Source: Chitinophaga rupis (GTDB lineage Bacteria > Bacteroidota > Bacteroidia > Chitinophagales > Chitinophagaceae). From it: DNA of 64,000 nucleotides. A model generated the notes under the pieces. The model was not told the DNA's origin. It worked only from the letters and a program-made list of their open reading frames with translations, and ran no database searches. Of the stretch, positions 18,701 through 27,268 are shown in pieces. Positions within the stretch are counted from its first letter, which is position 1; each line of letters begins with the position of its first letter. Position numbers and translations under genes: made by a program. The stretch spans positions 62,001 to 126,000 of the forward strand of contig NZ_FOBB01000008.1 in assembly GCF_900109685.1 (NCBI RefSeq), in the 5' to 3' direction.

Positions 18701-19353
18701 CATTATACCTGTCTAATTACAACCCACGCGCAGATGTAGTGATCTTTCAGCCGGACCAGCGGGTGCTGGACGTATTTGAGAACTGCGGCGTAGCCACCAG
18801 CTGGACGCTGGATATGCCCATGGCCGCTAATGACCTGAACTACCAGACCATTTCAGATGTGAAGATGATCGTTTATTACACCGCGCAGTATGATACCCTG
18901 CTGGAAAATAACATCAGGGCCACGCTGCCTGCAACCGGGTCCAAAAATATGGCGCTGCCTTTCCGGATTGTTTTCCCGGATGAATATTTCAGCTTCATTG
19001 ACAGCGGCGAATTAAAATTCAAACTGCTGGCCACTGATTTTGCTTACAATGAGATCAGCCAGGTAGTAAAGAACATTTCCCTGAAAGTAGTAACAGACGG
19101 CATACCCGCGGCTAACCTGAAATTCACGGTAATACAGGAAGCCATAAATGTGCAGGCGGTCACGGATGCAGCTGGCGTGATGAGATCAGATAGTACCGAC
19201 GCTGCCAACCCGCTGAATGTATTTATAGATAAAGAAACGAACAAGGAATGGACGATACAGCTGATGGAAGCTGACAATGCGGGATTAGACCGCACAAAGA
19301 TCAAAGACCTGTTCCTTTTTATGGAATATTCTTTCACCTATAAAGGCATGTAA
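15721..19353 (+). CDS. TcA-like toxin-complex translocation protein with TPR N-terminal half
   Basis: A 1210-residue protein without a signal peptide. TPR-like helical repeats occur at about residues 165-290 (LGAVYTQAGNLNEARRYL) and 470-540. From about 641 to 712 and again from 744 to 855 there are two long amphipathic helices around a short linker, matching the TcA channel arrangement. After that, LNPTGFQTTFKNTGRLQFE and DMAYPGAYLRKIKKIEMVV align by eye with the TcA C-terminal TcB-binding region. Classical TcA proteins are about twice this length and have a neuraminidase-like shell with receptor-binding domains; here TPRs take that place. The linker at the helix tip is polar (GYEVSYTYYSPSEGK) rather than hydrophobic. 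The next gene starts 2 bases after its stop. Confidence 0.85.
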   Translation: MPTKYLENVATLHYVSASYEAISAEHDKWLDIAAKEGIYQKTDTKNQVKLSAIQLNFAKANNLFYKKKFQEALKTYQYVQGLVFQLLYPTYKPWYVHTSVMAIPINNQLFDPILKVGSEMAVSLPPENIQSAVSYVSLKSLPDDVQKYAQQYEAVGINTSGDKMPRAVRDSTMLGVEYAKSGDWKHAEVFFKQGLDALSNADTMDAKQAKASLQLNLGAVYTQAGNLNEARRYLAAAAAGFESGNDMLGVSQTKLNLAAVLNREGKAGEAAALSKEANAIAHTADQSVAQLKAFAAESTANALSTAAVSAAAKAESVSAVTDTAVLTNGNGHKELSTGATAFKGSLSDVQIGTTIKPSAIYDLAASNGGGVLFRLPNQGDGWITQDLEGNIEKNQKIAAKELGVVRGDEVMKFKWTEAAGINQAEVKTAYYEKRVDLTTLDAVNIGYYLATDIAINLPHMYLYQLPVCLADCYHHLGEFNKAQDQYQKAAAYQYINVNIEVPALWIRMGRNYLEWGNSFYKNDEIQKALDVYKNVITPDDQTPDSPLYKDKMNTYGLKVSALIAAIADPDAADLNPDAVNIVLDSRNRLRMIRAGLDYSGFPTNYFPIFKFDYLQSVATYFAQQAIQAEREYINFTAHGEDEEMTREQLQQSVELSKAQVDLAEKQVEHAQAELDVNMENAALAALRLQNAKDQKKEYADVSYETTALEAASVFASGPEGYEVSYTYYSPSEGKDVTLSGSDAYKVMEDAAWRKGMLSREMELSNMDRNISELDANQQLANDQVTMAQAGVEVANQQKKIAEMNEKHSQELLNSFESQTFTPEVWFQLGTRMLYISKTYLQRAIGIAKKMQKAYELETGRALNTIKSDYNTNIISGLLSADYLLNDINYFTIDRINNSKSKDIPVKQMFSLSELNPTGFQTTFKNTGRLQFETALADFDMAYPGAYLRKIKKIEMVVEGLIPPGGVHGTLSNSGISRDRKKNGDAFYRIQPHETLYLSNYNPRADVVIFQPDQRVLDVFENCGVATSWTLDMPMAANDLNYQTISDVKMIVYYTAQYDTLLENNIRATLPATGSKNMALPFRIVFPDEYFSFIDSGELKFKLLATDFAYNEISQVVKNISLKVVTDGIPAANLKFTVIQEAINVQAVTDAAGVMRSDSTDAANPLNVFIDKETNKEWTIQLMEADNAGLDRTKIKDLFLFMEYSFTYKGM

Positions 19354-19354
19354 C

Positions 19355-22300
19355 ATGGCAAAATCCACAGGAATAGGACCGGATGTGCTGCCTTTGCCAT
19401 CCGGTGGCGGAAGCATGCAGCCTATTGATGAAGCATTTAAAACGGACCTGGGCACGGGCACAGGATCGTACCAGGTACCCATCAAGCTGCCGAAAGGCCT
19501 TAATAATTTTACACCCAGCCTGGCCCTCAAATATAGCACAGGCAGGGGTAACAGCCCCTTTGGTATGGGCTGGTCCCTGGATATGATGGCTATTACCCGC
19601 AGCACAGATAAACGGCTGCCTGCATTTAATGACGAGGCAGATGTGTTCCTTTTTGAAGGCAGGGAGCTGGTGCATATGGGCAATGGGGTATACCGGCCTT
19701 TGGTGGAGAACGAATTTTCTACCATCACCAAAACAGCCAATGGCTGGGAGGTGCGCACCAAAGCCGGCGGCCTGCTGAAGCTGGGCGCCACCGCCAATGC
19801 ACGGCTGGCCTTTGAGGAGCATATTTATGCCTGGTTCATTAATGAAATGAGCGACAGTAATGGTAACACTATCCTTTATCAATATGAATCCAATGACGGT
19901 AATACGTACATCAAAAAAATTGAGTATGCTATTTACGAGGTCATTTTCAACTATGCGGTAAGGCCGGATCTTTTTTCCGGCTACCGCACTGGTTATGAAA
20001 TTAAAACAACATGGCGCTGCAGCTCCATACAGGTAAATCTGCTGCAGCCGGCGCCTGCGCCCATTAAACGCTACCAGTTCACCTATATACAGGCGCCTTA
20101 CAGTAACATTTCGTTATTGCAGCAGGCAGCCATGGTGGCGCTGCATGAGGAAAATAACGTGGTAGAGGAGATCAGTTTCCCGCCCATTACGTTTGCATAC
20201 AACCATTTTAATCCTTCGCAGAAACAGCTGGGCATTTTTACCGGGAAGGGCAGCAGTACCCCGCCGTCTTTACTAAGTGCGGATGTAAGCCTGCTGGATT
20301 TTGAAGGCACCGGCCTGCAGGGTGTAATGGAAATGGCCAATGGCGTAGCCAGGTTCTGGCCTAATAAAGGCAACCTGCAATGGGGACAGCCCTACACATT
20401 GAAGGATATTCCGCTGCACGCCGACCTGAGTGAGGACAGCCTTTTATTTGCCGATATGGAAGGCAATGGTACAGCGGACCTGATGGTGGGCGGCCAGCAG
20501 TCCGGCGGTTATTTTCCAAACCTGCCCGGCGGTGGCTGGGGGCGTAAGGTTAGCTACCGGCAAAGCCCCAATGTACCGGTAGGCAGCGCACAAACGCGGC
20601 TGGTAGACCTGGACGGCGATAACCGGGTGGACATGATGTACAGCGATGGAAAAGCTTTTTATTACTATTTCAATAAAGCGGAAGAGGGCTGGCAGCAACA
20701 GCCTGCAGTTACAAAACGTGTATTTGCCGATGATGCACAGCCGGAAGTGAACCTGAATGATCCGCACATCCGCATGGCAGATGTGGTAGGAGATGGGCGC
20801 ACTCACCTGGTGCAGGTGCACAGCGGGCGTTTGCTGTACTGGCCCAACCTGGGCAATGGTAAGTGGGGAAAGGCTATCCGTATGGCCAATGCCCCGCGGC
20901 TGCCGCGTAATTATGATCCGGCGCGTTTGTTCTTTGCGGATATGGATGGCAGCGGCGCTATGGATGTGCTGTATGTAGACTATGACCGTATCTATTGCTG
21001 GATCAATCAGAGCGGGCAGCAGTTCAGCGATCCGGTAATAATTACCGGAACGCCGCCGGTAGCCAATGCCGGCATTGTGATCGCCGACATGAAAGGCGCC
21101 GGCACCAATGGTATTTTATGGAGCTACCAGGATGCGCTGCGCAATAAAACGGCTTACCGTTACCTGGATATATGCGGCGGTACAAAACCTTATCTGCTTT
21201 CATCTATTGTTAACAATACCGGTATCACTACACAGATCGTGCACGGCAGCTCCATTACCTATCAGCGGGATACAACAGATCCTTTGCTGAAAGCCGGCTG
21301 CTTTCTGCCTTTTCCCGTACCGGTAATAAGGGAGGTGACCAGCACGGATGTTACTACCGGTGTTACCAACACCAGCACATTCCGTTATTACAATGGGCAT
21401 TTTGATGGAAAGGCAAGGCAGTTCATGGGTTTTGCAAAAGCAGAAAGAATAGAGAACGGCGATGATACGATTGCAGCTAACCGTTCGGTATCCTATTTCA
21501 ATAACACGGATCCCCTGCAGAAAGGATTGCCCGTATTAACACAGATCTATAGTGAGGATGGCGCGCCGGAAAGCGCCCATCCCTTTAAGGCAGAAGAAAA
21601 TAGCTATCTCATACAGGACGTTGGCTTGGCACCCGATGGCCGGAAGATCCATTTTGTTGCAAAACAGCAAAGCACCAGTAAGAACTACGAGCGCAATGCA
21701 GAATGTAATGAGGTAAAGAAAACCTGCACCTATGATGCCGCAGGTAATATTACCGAAGAAATAAAAACCGGTAGATGGAAGAATGACCAGGGCGTGTTTG
21801 AGCAGCAGCTGCTGAAAACAACCAGCATATATGCGCAAACGCCGGATGGAAAGCTCTCTTCCTTTAAAAGCCGGGAAACCGTAACAGATAAGGAAGGCCA
21901 GGTGCTGAAAGCTACCATCTGGTATTATGACGGACCGGCATTTACCGGCCTGCCGGAGCAGCAGGCAACCAAAGGTAATATTACCCGCGAACGCCAGCTG
22001 GCCATGAGCGCAGCCGCCTTTACAGCAGTATATGGGGCGGAGCCGGATAACATGGCCGCACTGGGTTATGTAAAGGAAATGGATGCAGCATTGGGAGAAT
22101 GCTTCTTTATTGACCGGTTTAAACAACGTATAGACGGCACCGGTAATACGCTGGAACGCCGCAGTCCGCTGGGGTTAACCACCACTATCAGTTATGATGA
22201 TTTTAAGATGTATCCCGTGCAGGTAGAACAATCTAACGGGCTTGTAATAAAGATGGAGTATGAATATAAATACGGCGGCATTATTTCCAATACAGATCCT

Positions 22301-25189
22301 AATGGTGTAGAACTTAAATATGAATTTGACAAAGCAGGGCAGCTTACAGGAGTGTACCGGCACGACGATGCGCCGGGCATGCCCTATTTGCAATACAGCT
22401 ATGATCATAGCTTACCCCACCGCTCGCAAACCACACTTACCCGTGCGGAAAAGGGCGGGGCGCAAACCAGGCGGGTGGAGTACCTGGACGGGCTGGGAGA
22501 GAAGCTGCAGGTACGTGCCGAAGCAGAAAACAACCAGGTTATTGTAACCGGCAAAAAGGAGTACAATACCAAAGGTTTAACAAAGCGGGAGTATCAGCCT
22601 TACTTCTCCAACAGCCTGGAATTTGCTACAGCCGACCAGGAGAACGATGAGCATTTCACCCTGTATGAATATGACGCCATTGGCCGGAGCACCCGCCGTA
22701 CGGATTGGCATCACCAGTCTTATGTTACTAAGCTGGGGCTTTCTTTCCGTAGCTTTTATGATCCGCTGGATCTGCTGGAAGCAGCCGGCAATAATAATTT
22801 TGATACGCCAAAAACAGAATGGCTGGATTCGGAAGACCGGCTGCTGGCTATTATAGAAAGAAAAAAGGAGAGCGCTAATGTAACCCGTTATGCCTATGAT
22901 GCTACGGGCAACAGGACCCGGGTGCTGATCAATGATGCGGTTACCGTAGAAAATACTTTTGATTGCCTGAGCAGGCGGGTACGTTCCAGCTACCGGGATG
23001 CCGGCAGCTACACTTTCTTTTATGATGCCATGGGCAACCTGGTAGAAAGAAAGGATGGTAAGATGGATGTGGTATATAATAGCTATGATGCTATGGGCCG
23101 CCTGCAAACAGTACATTTCGGAGGACGGAACGGTACCCTGGCAGAATCCTATGAATATGATGCAGGGGATGCCGGTGAGCTGAATACCAGGGGAAAGCTC
23201 ATGAAAGTAAAGGGACCCTTTGGCGAAGTAAAGTTCAGCTATTCCCGATGCGGATGCCTGCGTTCAAAAATACGTACTTACCCGGGGCTGGCACAACCTT
23301 TAAAGGCGGAGTATGAGCAGGATAACCTGAAACGCTATACGAAAATTAAATACCCGGATGGTGCGGAGGTAAATATCCTTTACAACCGTGGCGGTTTAAT
23401 AGAGTCTATACCCGGCATTGTAAATAAAATTGAATACGGGCCTACGGGCAAACGTACAAAGGTTATCTATGCCAGCGGTGTGATCACGGAATATACCTAT
23501 GAGCCGGGCAGCTTTTGGCTGCTGGGTATTAAAACCATTGCACCGGATGGCGCAGTGGATTACCAGCACCTGACCTATGACTATAATGAAACGGGATTGA
23601 TCAGCCATATTACAGATGCCGCCAATGCGCCGGGGCATATAACCCACACCCGCGCGTTTATGTATGATGAGCTGGACCAGCTGCTACGGGCAACGGGCAC
23701 GGCCTCCAATGGTAATTATGAGCATAACTATGCCTATGATAACCTGGGCAATCTTATACAGTACCCGGAGCAGTTTGGCGCAGAACAAATTGCACGTGAT
23801 GATGCGCAGCACCCGTACCGTATCACCGGTGTAAGTAACCAGCCGGCACAAACGTACCAGTACGATGCGGCAGGGAATATTACCCATACGCCCGATGCTG
23901 CCATGGAATATGATGCCCGTAACCAGCTGGTGAAAGTGTTGCATAAAGATGGTACGCAGATCACTTATTTTTACGACCACCTGGGCTCCCGTGTGCTAAC
24001 CGCTACTACCATAAACGGGCAAACGGAGCGTACTTTTAATTTTGATGACATTTATACGGTATCCGGTAATGAGAAGCAGCGTACGGTGTTTGATGAAACC
24101 GGCGCTATTGCCATGCTGCGTGAAGATAACAGTGGGGTGGTTTTTCATAAGGATCATTTAGGCAGCCACGTAGCGGAATCTGACCTGCAAACCGGGGCCC
24201 TGCTGAGCGAACAGCATTACTATGCGTTTGGTAAAATGGCTTTTGGCGCTGAGCTGGATGCTATACAAAACTTTTCCGGCAAAAAGTATGATGCTATACC
24301 GGACCTGGTTTTCTTCGGTGGGCGTTACTATATGCCCTCACTGGGTATTTTTCTTACCCCGGATCCTTACTTCCTGGAACAGCAGCCGGAAAAATTCTTT
24401 AAAGCGCCCCGCAGCCTGCAGCTTTATGTATACGTGCTCAATAACCCGGTGAATATGATCGATCCCTTTGGGCTATGGTTTGGTATTGACGATGCTATTG
24501 CAGCTGCCGTAGGCTTTGTAGCTGGCGTGGTAGGGTATATCATTAACTGGGCCATAAGCGGCGGTGACTTTTCTATATCGGAAATGTTGTACTCCGGTGT
24601 AGTAGGCGCTGTATCGTTATGGTTCGGCTATAATACATTCGGGCTGGGATTTGCGGTTATCAGTGGTATTGCCATGGTAGCCGGGCCGGCCATTTGCGGC
24701 GGCCTGGATAAAGCTTCCATGGGCGATTCCTTTGGCGAACGTTTCTTAGGTTTCATCAGCTTTGCAATCAAATTTGCACGTTCACCCATTACCTCAACCG
24801 CAGGGTTGCTGATAGGTGGTTTTGGTACCGGCTTTGGCGCCTGGAATAATGTGGAATGGTTCAAGGGGGGCGTTATCGCTTTTGAATATGATCCTTCCGC
24901 CAGCGGTTTCTCCGCAGTTACCCTGGGAGCTACCGTTAATATATGGAACGGTAATACCAGCGCGCCTGACTTTGAGCATGAGCTGTATCACTCCCGCCAG
25001 TACACCATTATGGGCGACTGGTTTATTCCCGGCTGGATAGTAGGCGGCCTGTATGGAATGATCAGTGGCGCCATTGGCGGCAGCAGCGACTGGGGCAGCT
25101 GTTTTTATTCAGCCAACCCGGGCAGCGGTTATGGTAATCCGTTAGAAGCCGGCGCCCAGTCTATTGAGCGGGGCGGCGGGTGCAGCTGA
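19355..25189 (+). CDS. fused TcB-TcC toxin (SpvB / FG-GAP / Rhs) with C-terminal HExxH domain
   Basis: A 1944-residue protein. The N-terminal SpvB domain (about 10-280) opens with LPLPSGGGSMQPIDEAFKTD and the GMGWSLDM motif. VCBS/FG-GAP-like repeats follow (ADMEGNGTADLM, VDLDGDNRVDMM, ADMDGSGAMDVL; about 300-600), then TcB middle domains. YD/Rhs repeats form the cocoon (about 950-1650). The Rhs core ends with GGRYYMPSLGIFLTPDP and the autocleavage-type DPFGLW at residues 1703-1708. The remaining 240 residues are the predicted cargo: Gly-rich hydrophobic helices, then HELYH at 1875-1879 and NPLEAG with Glu1931, a possible zinc metallopeptidase site. The gene is coupled to the TcA-like gene and followed by a small ORF and a terminator. 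Confidence 0.92.
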   Translation: MAKSTGIGPDVLPLPSGGGSMQPIDEAFKTDLGTGTGSYQVPIKLPKGLNNFTPSLALKYSTGRGNSPFGMGWSLDMMAITRSTDKRLPAFNDEADVFLFEGRELVHMGNGVYRPLVENEFSTITKTANGWEVRTKAGGLLKLGATANARLAFEEHIYAWFINEMSDSNGNTILYQYESNDGNTYIKKIEYAIYEVIFNYAVRPDLFSGYRTGYEIKTTWRCSSIQVNLLQPAPAPIKRYQFTYIQAPYSNISLLQQAAMVALHEENNVVEEISFPPITFAYNHFNPSQKQLGIFTGKGSSTPPSLLSADVSLLDFEGTGLQGVMEMANGVARFWPNKGNLQWGQPYTLKDIPLHADLSEDSLLFADMEGNGTADLMVGGQQSGGYFPNLPGGGWGRKVSYRQSPNVPVGSAQTRLVDLDGDNRVDMMYSDGKAFYYYFNKAEEGWQQQPAVTKRVFADDAQPEVNLNDPHIRMADVVGDGRTHLVQVHSGRLLYWPNLGNGKWGKAIRMANAPRLPRNYDPARLFFADMDGSGAMDVLYVDYDRIYCWINQSGQQFSDPVIITGTPPVANAGIVIADMKGAGTNGILWSYQDALRNKTAYRYLDICGGTKPYLLSSIVNNTGITTQIVHGSSITYQRDTTDPLLKAGCFLPFPVPVIREVTSTDVTTGVTNTSTFRYYNGHFDGKARQFMGFAKAERIENGDDTIAANRSVSYFNNTDPLQKGLPVLTQIYSEDGAPESAHPFKAEENSYLIQDVGLAPDGRKIHFVAKQQSTSKNYERNAECNEVKKTCTYDAAGNITEEIKTGRWKNDQGVFEQQLLKTTSIYAQTPDGKLSSFKSRETVTDKEGQVLKATIWYYDGPAFTGLPEQQATKGNITRERQLAMSAAAFTAVYGAEPDNMAALGYVKEMDAALGECFFIDRFKQRIDGTGNTLERRSPLGLTTTISYDDFKMYPVQVEQSNGLVIKMEYEYKYGGIISNTDPNGVELKYEFDKAGQLTGVYRHDDAPGMPYLQYSYDHSLPHRSQTTLTRAEKGGAQTRRVEYLDGLGEKLQVRAEAENNQVIVTGKKEYNTKGLTKREYQPYFSNSLEFATADQENDEHFTLYEYDAIGRSTRRTDWHHQSYVTKLGLSFRSFYDPLDLLEAAGNNNFDTPKTEWLDSEDRLLAIIERKKESANVTRYAYDATGNRTRVLINDAVTVENTFDCLSRRVRSSYRDAGSYTFFYDAMGNLVERKDGKMDVVYNSYDAMGRLQTVHFGGRNGTLAESYEYDAGDAGELNTRGKLMKVKGPFGEVKFSYSRCGCLRSKIRTYPGLAQPLKAEYEQDNLKRYTKIKYPDGAEVNILYNRGGLIESIPGIVNKIEYGPTGKRTKVIYASGVITEYTYEPGSFWLLGIKTIAPDGAVDYQHLTYDYNETGLISHITDAANAPGHITHTRAFMYDELDQLLRATGTASNGNYEHNYAYDNLGNLIQYPEQFGAEQIARDDAQHPYRITGVSNQPAQTYQYDAAGNITHTPDAAMEYDARNQLVKVLHKDGTQITYFYDHLGSRVLTATTINGQTERTFNFDDIYTVSGNEKQRTVFDETGAIAMLREDNSGVVFHKDHLGSHVAESDLQTGALLSEQHYYAFGKMAFGAELDAIQNFSGKKYDAIPDLVFFGGRYYMPSLGIFLTPDPYFLEQQPEKFFKAPRSLQLYVYVLNNPVNMIDPFGLWFGIDDAIAAAVGFVAGVVGYIINWAISGGDFSISEMLYSGVVGAVSLWFGYNTFGLGFAVISGIAMVAGPAICGGLDKASMGDSFGERFLGFISFAIKFARSPITSTAGLLIGGFGTGFGAWNNVEWFKGGVIAFEYDPSASGFSAVTLGATVNIWNGNTSAPDFEHELYHSRQYTIMGDWFIPGWIVGGLYGMISGAIGGSSDWGSCFYSANPGSGYGNPLEAGAQSIERGGGCS

Positions 25190-25370
25190 AAGAATTAAAA
25201 CGGAAATTTATTTCAACAAAGCAGAAGCATTGATCTGCAAGAATAACGGCGTAGCCACGCAGGAAGCAGCTGACCTGGTGAATGCCAGCCGGTGGCGCGC
25301 CTTTGCTGCAGCGGATTGGCCCAAGGCAGCCTACAGGGTTGCCACCCTTACGCTGGATGACGGGTACTAA
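25164..25370 (+). CDS. small ORF overlapping the toxin 3' end; possible immunity or accessory gene
   Basis: A frame of up to 68 codons in +1 relative to the toxin, overlapping its last 26 bases. Only non-ATG starts are available (TTG at 25164, further TTG/GTG inside). After the overlap the peptide has soluble, mixed composition (EIYFNKAEALICKN, DLVNASRWRAFAAADW) and codon use like the neighbouring genes. A terminator follows 5 bases after the stop, so it is on the toxin transcript. No homologue is recognised. Position suggests an immunity or accessory protein; a remnant of a longer gene is equally possible. Confidence 0.4.
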   Translation: MSGAAGAAERIKTEIYFNKAEALICKNNGVATQEAADLVNASRWRAFAAADWPKAAYRVATLTLDDGY

Positions 25371-25374
25371 CAAC

Positions 25375-25410
25375 AAAAAAGAGCAGGCCCTGAGACCTGC
25401 TCTTTTTTTA
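25375..25410. terminator. bidirectional terminator after the Tc-like locus
   Basis: AAAAAGAGCAGG pairs with CCTGCTCTTTTT around an 8-base loop, with A and T tracts on the two sides. It separates the toxin locus from the convergent GH18-like gene. Confidence 0.9.
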
Positions 25411-25426
25411 TACCAGCGTTTTAATC

Positions 25427-26446
25427 CTACAATCCCTCTGTTAAGCTCTTCTTCAGATCCGCCAGGAAATCTGTTACAGTAGTAGCTTTACCGGATTCCG
25501 GCATTTGCGTGGCGCAATCCATCTTCACATATTTGTTTACATCCGCCATTTGCCAGATGCCTGCGCCGGTCATACCCGGGTACTCCTTTTTAAACCGGAT
25601 CATTTCTGCTTTGATCTCATCCGGTGATTTACTGTTATGATCTGTGGCGCAGGTGCTGAAAGCCCCGCGGCAAAGGAATATCGGGTAAATGGGCACATTC
25701 GTGGCCAGGTGCGTTTTCCAGGGACCGGGCGTATTGCGCGCGCCGCCGTCATAGCATTGTACATAGATGGCATCTATCAGCCCTTTCTTTGATCCGTCAA
25801 GAATGCCTTTCCAATACGAGAATTTTGTATACGGGCACAGGGTCATGTGCATGTTCAGCTTACCGATCATTGATCCTAACCGTATAATGGAAATCGCATC
25901 GTAAACAGATTCATCATCAATACAGATAGCATCAACGCCTACCGCATCTTTTAATACCTTACATATTTTATACAGGGTGCTGTTGGCGCCGGTGCCGGTA
26001 ACAACGCCCGCAGGAGCGGTTGAATCATTGGCCCAGGTCCGTATATAATCATAAGTGTTCGGCGGCTGGTTATACCACCTGCCTTCAAATAAGATCTCGA
26101 TCCGGGTAATGGAAGTTTTGCCCTGTTTTAAAGACGCTACCCGTTTAAGCCACTCAGGGTCGCCCACATACTTACCATCGTGAATGATAGGATTCTTGCT
26201 ATCATCGCCGGAATATAGATCACCATTGGAACGTATATAAAAGCTGGAAAGGATCACGGTGGTGAACCCTGATTGTTTTAAATGTTCGTAAGTACTATCC
26301 TCACCCGGGTAAGTATCGCGGCCAAACATGGTCAGGTTGGTTGCGGCCGGTGATGCCGGATCCCCAGCTGCAAACGGCCGGGCAAAACACACATTTGAAA
26401 AAATGCCGGACACCAGCAGGGTAAAAGTTAACAAGGGTAATTTCAT
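25427..26446 (-). CDS. secreted GH18-like TIM-barrel protein
   Basis: A 339-residue protein with a signal peptide ending near CFA (residue 22). The segment VDAICIDDES (Asp172 to Glu179) fits the GH18 catalytic pattern DGxDxDxE at the terminal Asp-x-Glu, but Ala replaces Gly and Cys replaces the middle Asp. Other barrel-like strands are TTVILSSFYI, AIYVQCYDGG and GAGIWQMADV. It is probably a secreted chitinase-fold protein; whether it hydrolyses glycans is uncertain because of the substitution. The gene is divergent from the TetR gene and convergent with the Tc-like locus. Confidence 0.68.
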   Translation of the reverse strand: MKLPLLTFTLLVSGIFSNVCFARPFAAGDPASPAATNLTMFGRDTYPGEDSTYEHLKQSGFTTVILSSFYIRSNGDLYSGDDSKNPIIHDGKYVGDPEWLKRVASLKQGKTSITRIEILFEGRWYNQPPNTYDYIRTWANDSTAPAGVVTGTGANSTLYKICKVLKDAVGVDAICIDDESVYDAISIIRLGSMIGKLNMHMTLCPYTKFSYWKGILDGSKKGLIDAIYVQCYDGGARNTPGPWKTHLATNVPIYPIFLCRGAFSTCATDHNSKSPDEIKAEMIRFKKEYPGMTGAGIWQMADVNKYVKMDCATQMPESGKATTVTDFLADLKKSLTEGL

Positions 26447-26601
26447 GACATAGGTTTAAGAAGGCGAAATTAGTGAACTAATCTTAAAGCATACAACCGC
26501 TTATCCTTAATGACATAATAGGATATTCCCACAAAAGGTAATAGTATATTATTTATTACAGGTTGATTTATAGCAGCTTAATTTCCGCTTCTTAGAAATA
26601 G

Positions 26602-26632
26602 TTGTAAGTAAATAAACGTTTACTTATTTTTG
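26602..26632 (+). promoter_or_regulatory. predicted promoter with TetR-type operator
   Basis: The -33 TTG (26602-26604) and -7 box TATTTTTG (26625-26632) are 20 bases apart. Between them lies a perfect inverted repeat TAAGTAAA-6-TTTACTTA (26605-26626), with a second palindrome TAAACGTTTA (26613-26622) inside it. This is the expected position for an autorepressing TetR protein that controls itself and the following flavoprotein gene. Confidence 0.65.
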
Positions 26633-26654
26633 TCTTGTAAATAAAAGCTACAGT

Positions 26655-27251
26655 ATGCGGCCCAAAAATTTAGAAAAAGAGCAAGCCATCCGCACGGTTG
26701 CGCTGGACATTATTGCCAAAGAAGGATTGGAAAATTTAAGCATGCAAAAACTGGCTAAAGCAGCCAATGTTTCACCCCGTACTATTTATATTAAATACGA
26801 GAATAAAGAAGATTTCCTGGTTAAGCTGTTTATTAATGAAGTGTTGGAGCCATACGAGCAGGCCGTTTTAAAAGACTTTAGTGAGCAAATGGATTTTGCT
26901 GACGGTGTAAAAAAGATCTGGATGAATACTTTCCAGTATTTAAAAAATAACCGGCCTGCTTTTGCAATAATTCAATATAGTAAATCGTCACTCTTATTAA
27001 ACAAGGCCTACCAGCAGCAGAACATTCAGCAGGGACAGTTCTTTGCGCCTATTCACCGTTTTATAGCAGCCAACATTAAAGCCGGCACTATTAAGAATTT
27101 TCATTTTGATGTATACCGTGCAATGATCTTCCCCGTGCTGCTGGAGCTGGTGAGTGAATACTTTGACTATACCGAAAGGCCTAAACAGATCATTACAGAA
27201 AAGGTGCTGCTGGAATGCTGTGCTACTGTAATAAAAGGCATCATGAAATAA
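26655..27251 (+). CDS. TetR family transcriptional regulator
   Basis: A 198-residue one-component regulator. The N-terminal helix-turn-helix spans about residues 10-55 (LSMQKLAKAANVSPRTIYIKY then ENKEDFLVKLF), typical of TetR. The C-terminal helical domain is the presumed ligand-binding and dimerisation part and is not similar enough to any known subfamily to name a ligand. It sits 23 bases after a promoter bearing a perfect inverted repeat and 17 bases before a Tet(X)-like oxygenase, so it probably represses both genes until a compound binds. Confidence 0.93.
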   Translation: MRPKNLEKEQAIRTVALDIIAKEGLENLSMQKLAKAANVSPRTIYIKYENKEDFLVKLFINEVLEPYEQAVLKDFSEQMDFADGVKKIWMNTFQYLKNNRPAFAIIQYSKSSLLLNKAYQQQNIQQGQFFAPIHRFIAANIKAGTIKNFHFDVYRAMIFPVLLELVSEYFDYTERPKQIITEKVLLECCATVIKGIMK

Positions 27252-27268
27252 TTTAAAAACACTCTATA

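Noticed and set aside
22577..23116. 179-codon minus-strand frame inside the Rhs repeats
   Set aside because: It is a shadow of the strongly supported Rhs repeat frame on the other strand, with no features of its own.
15721..25189. Reading the locus as an ordinary contact-dependent Rhs or T6SS effector
   Set aside because: SpvB and TcB middle domains plus a coupled TcA-like gene point to a toxin-complex arrangement. No PAAR, VgrG or filamentous haemagglutinin features were seen.
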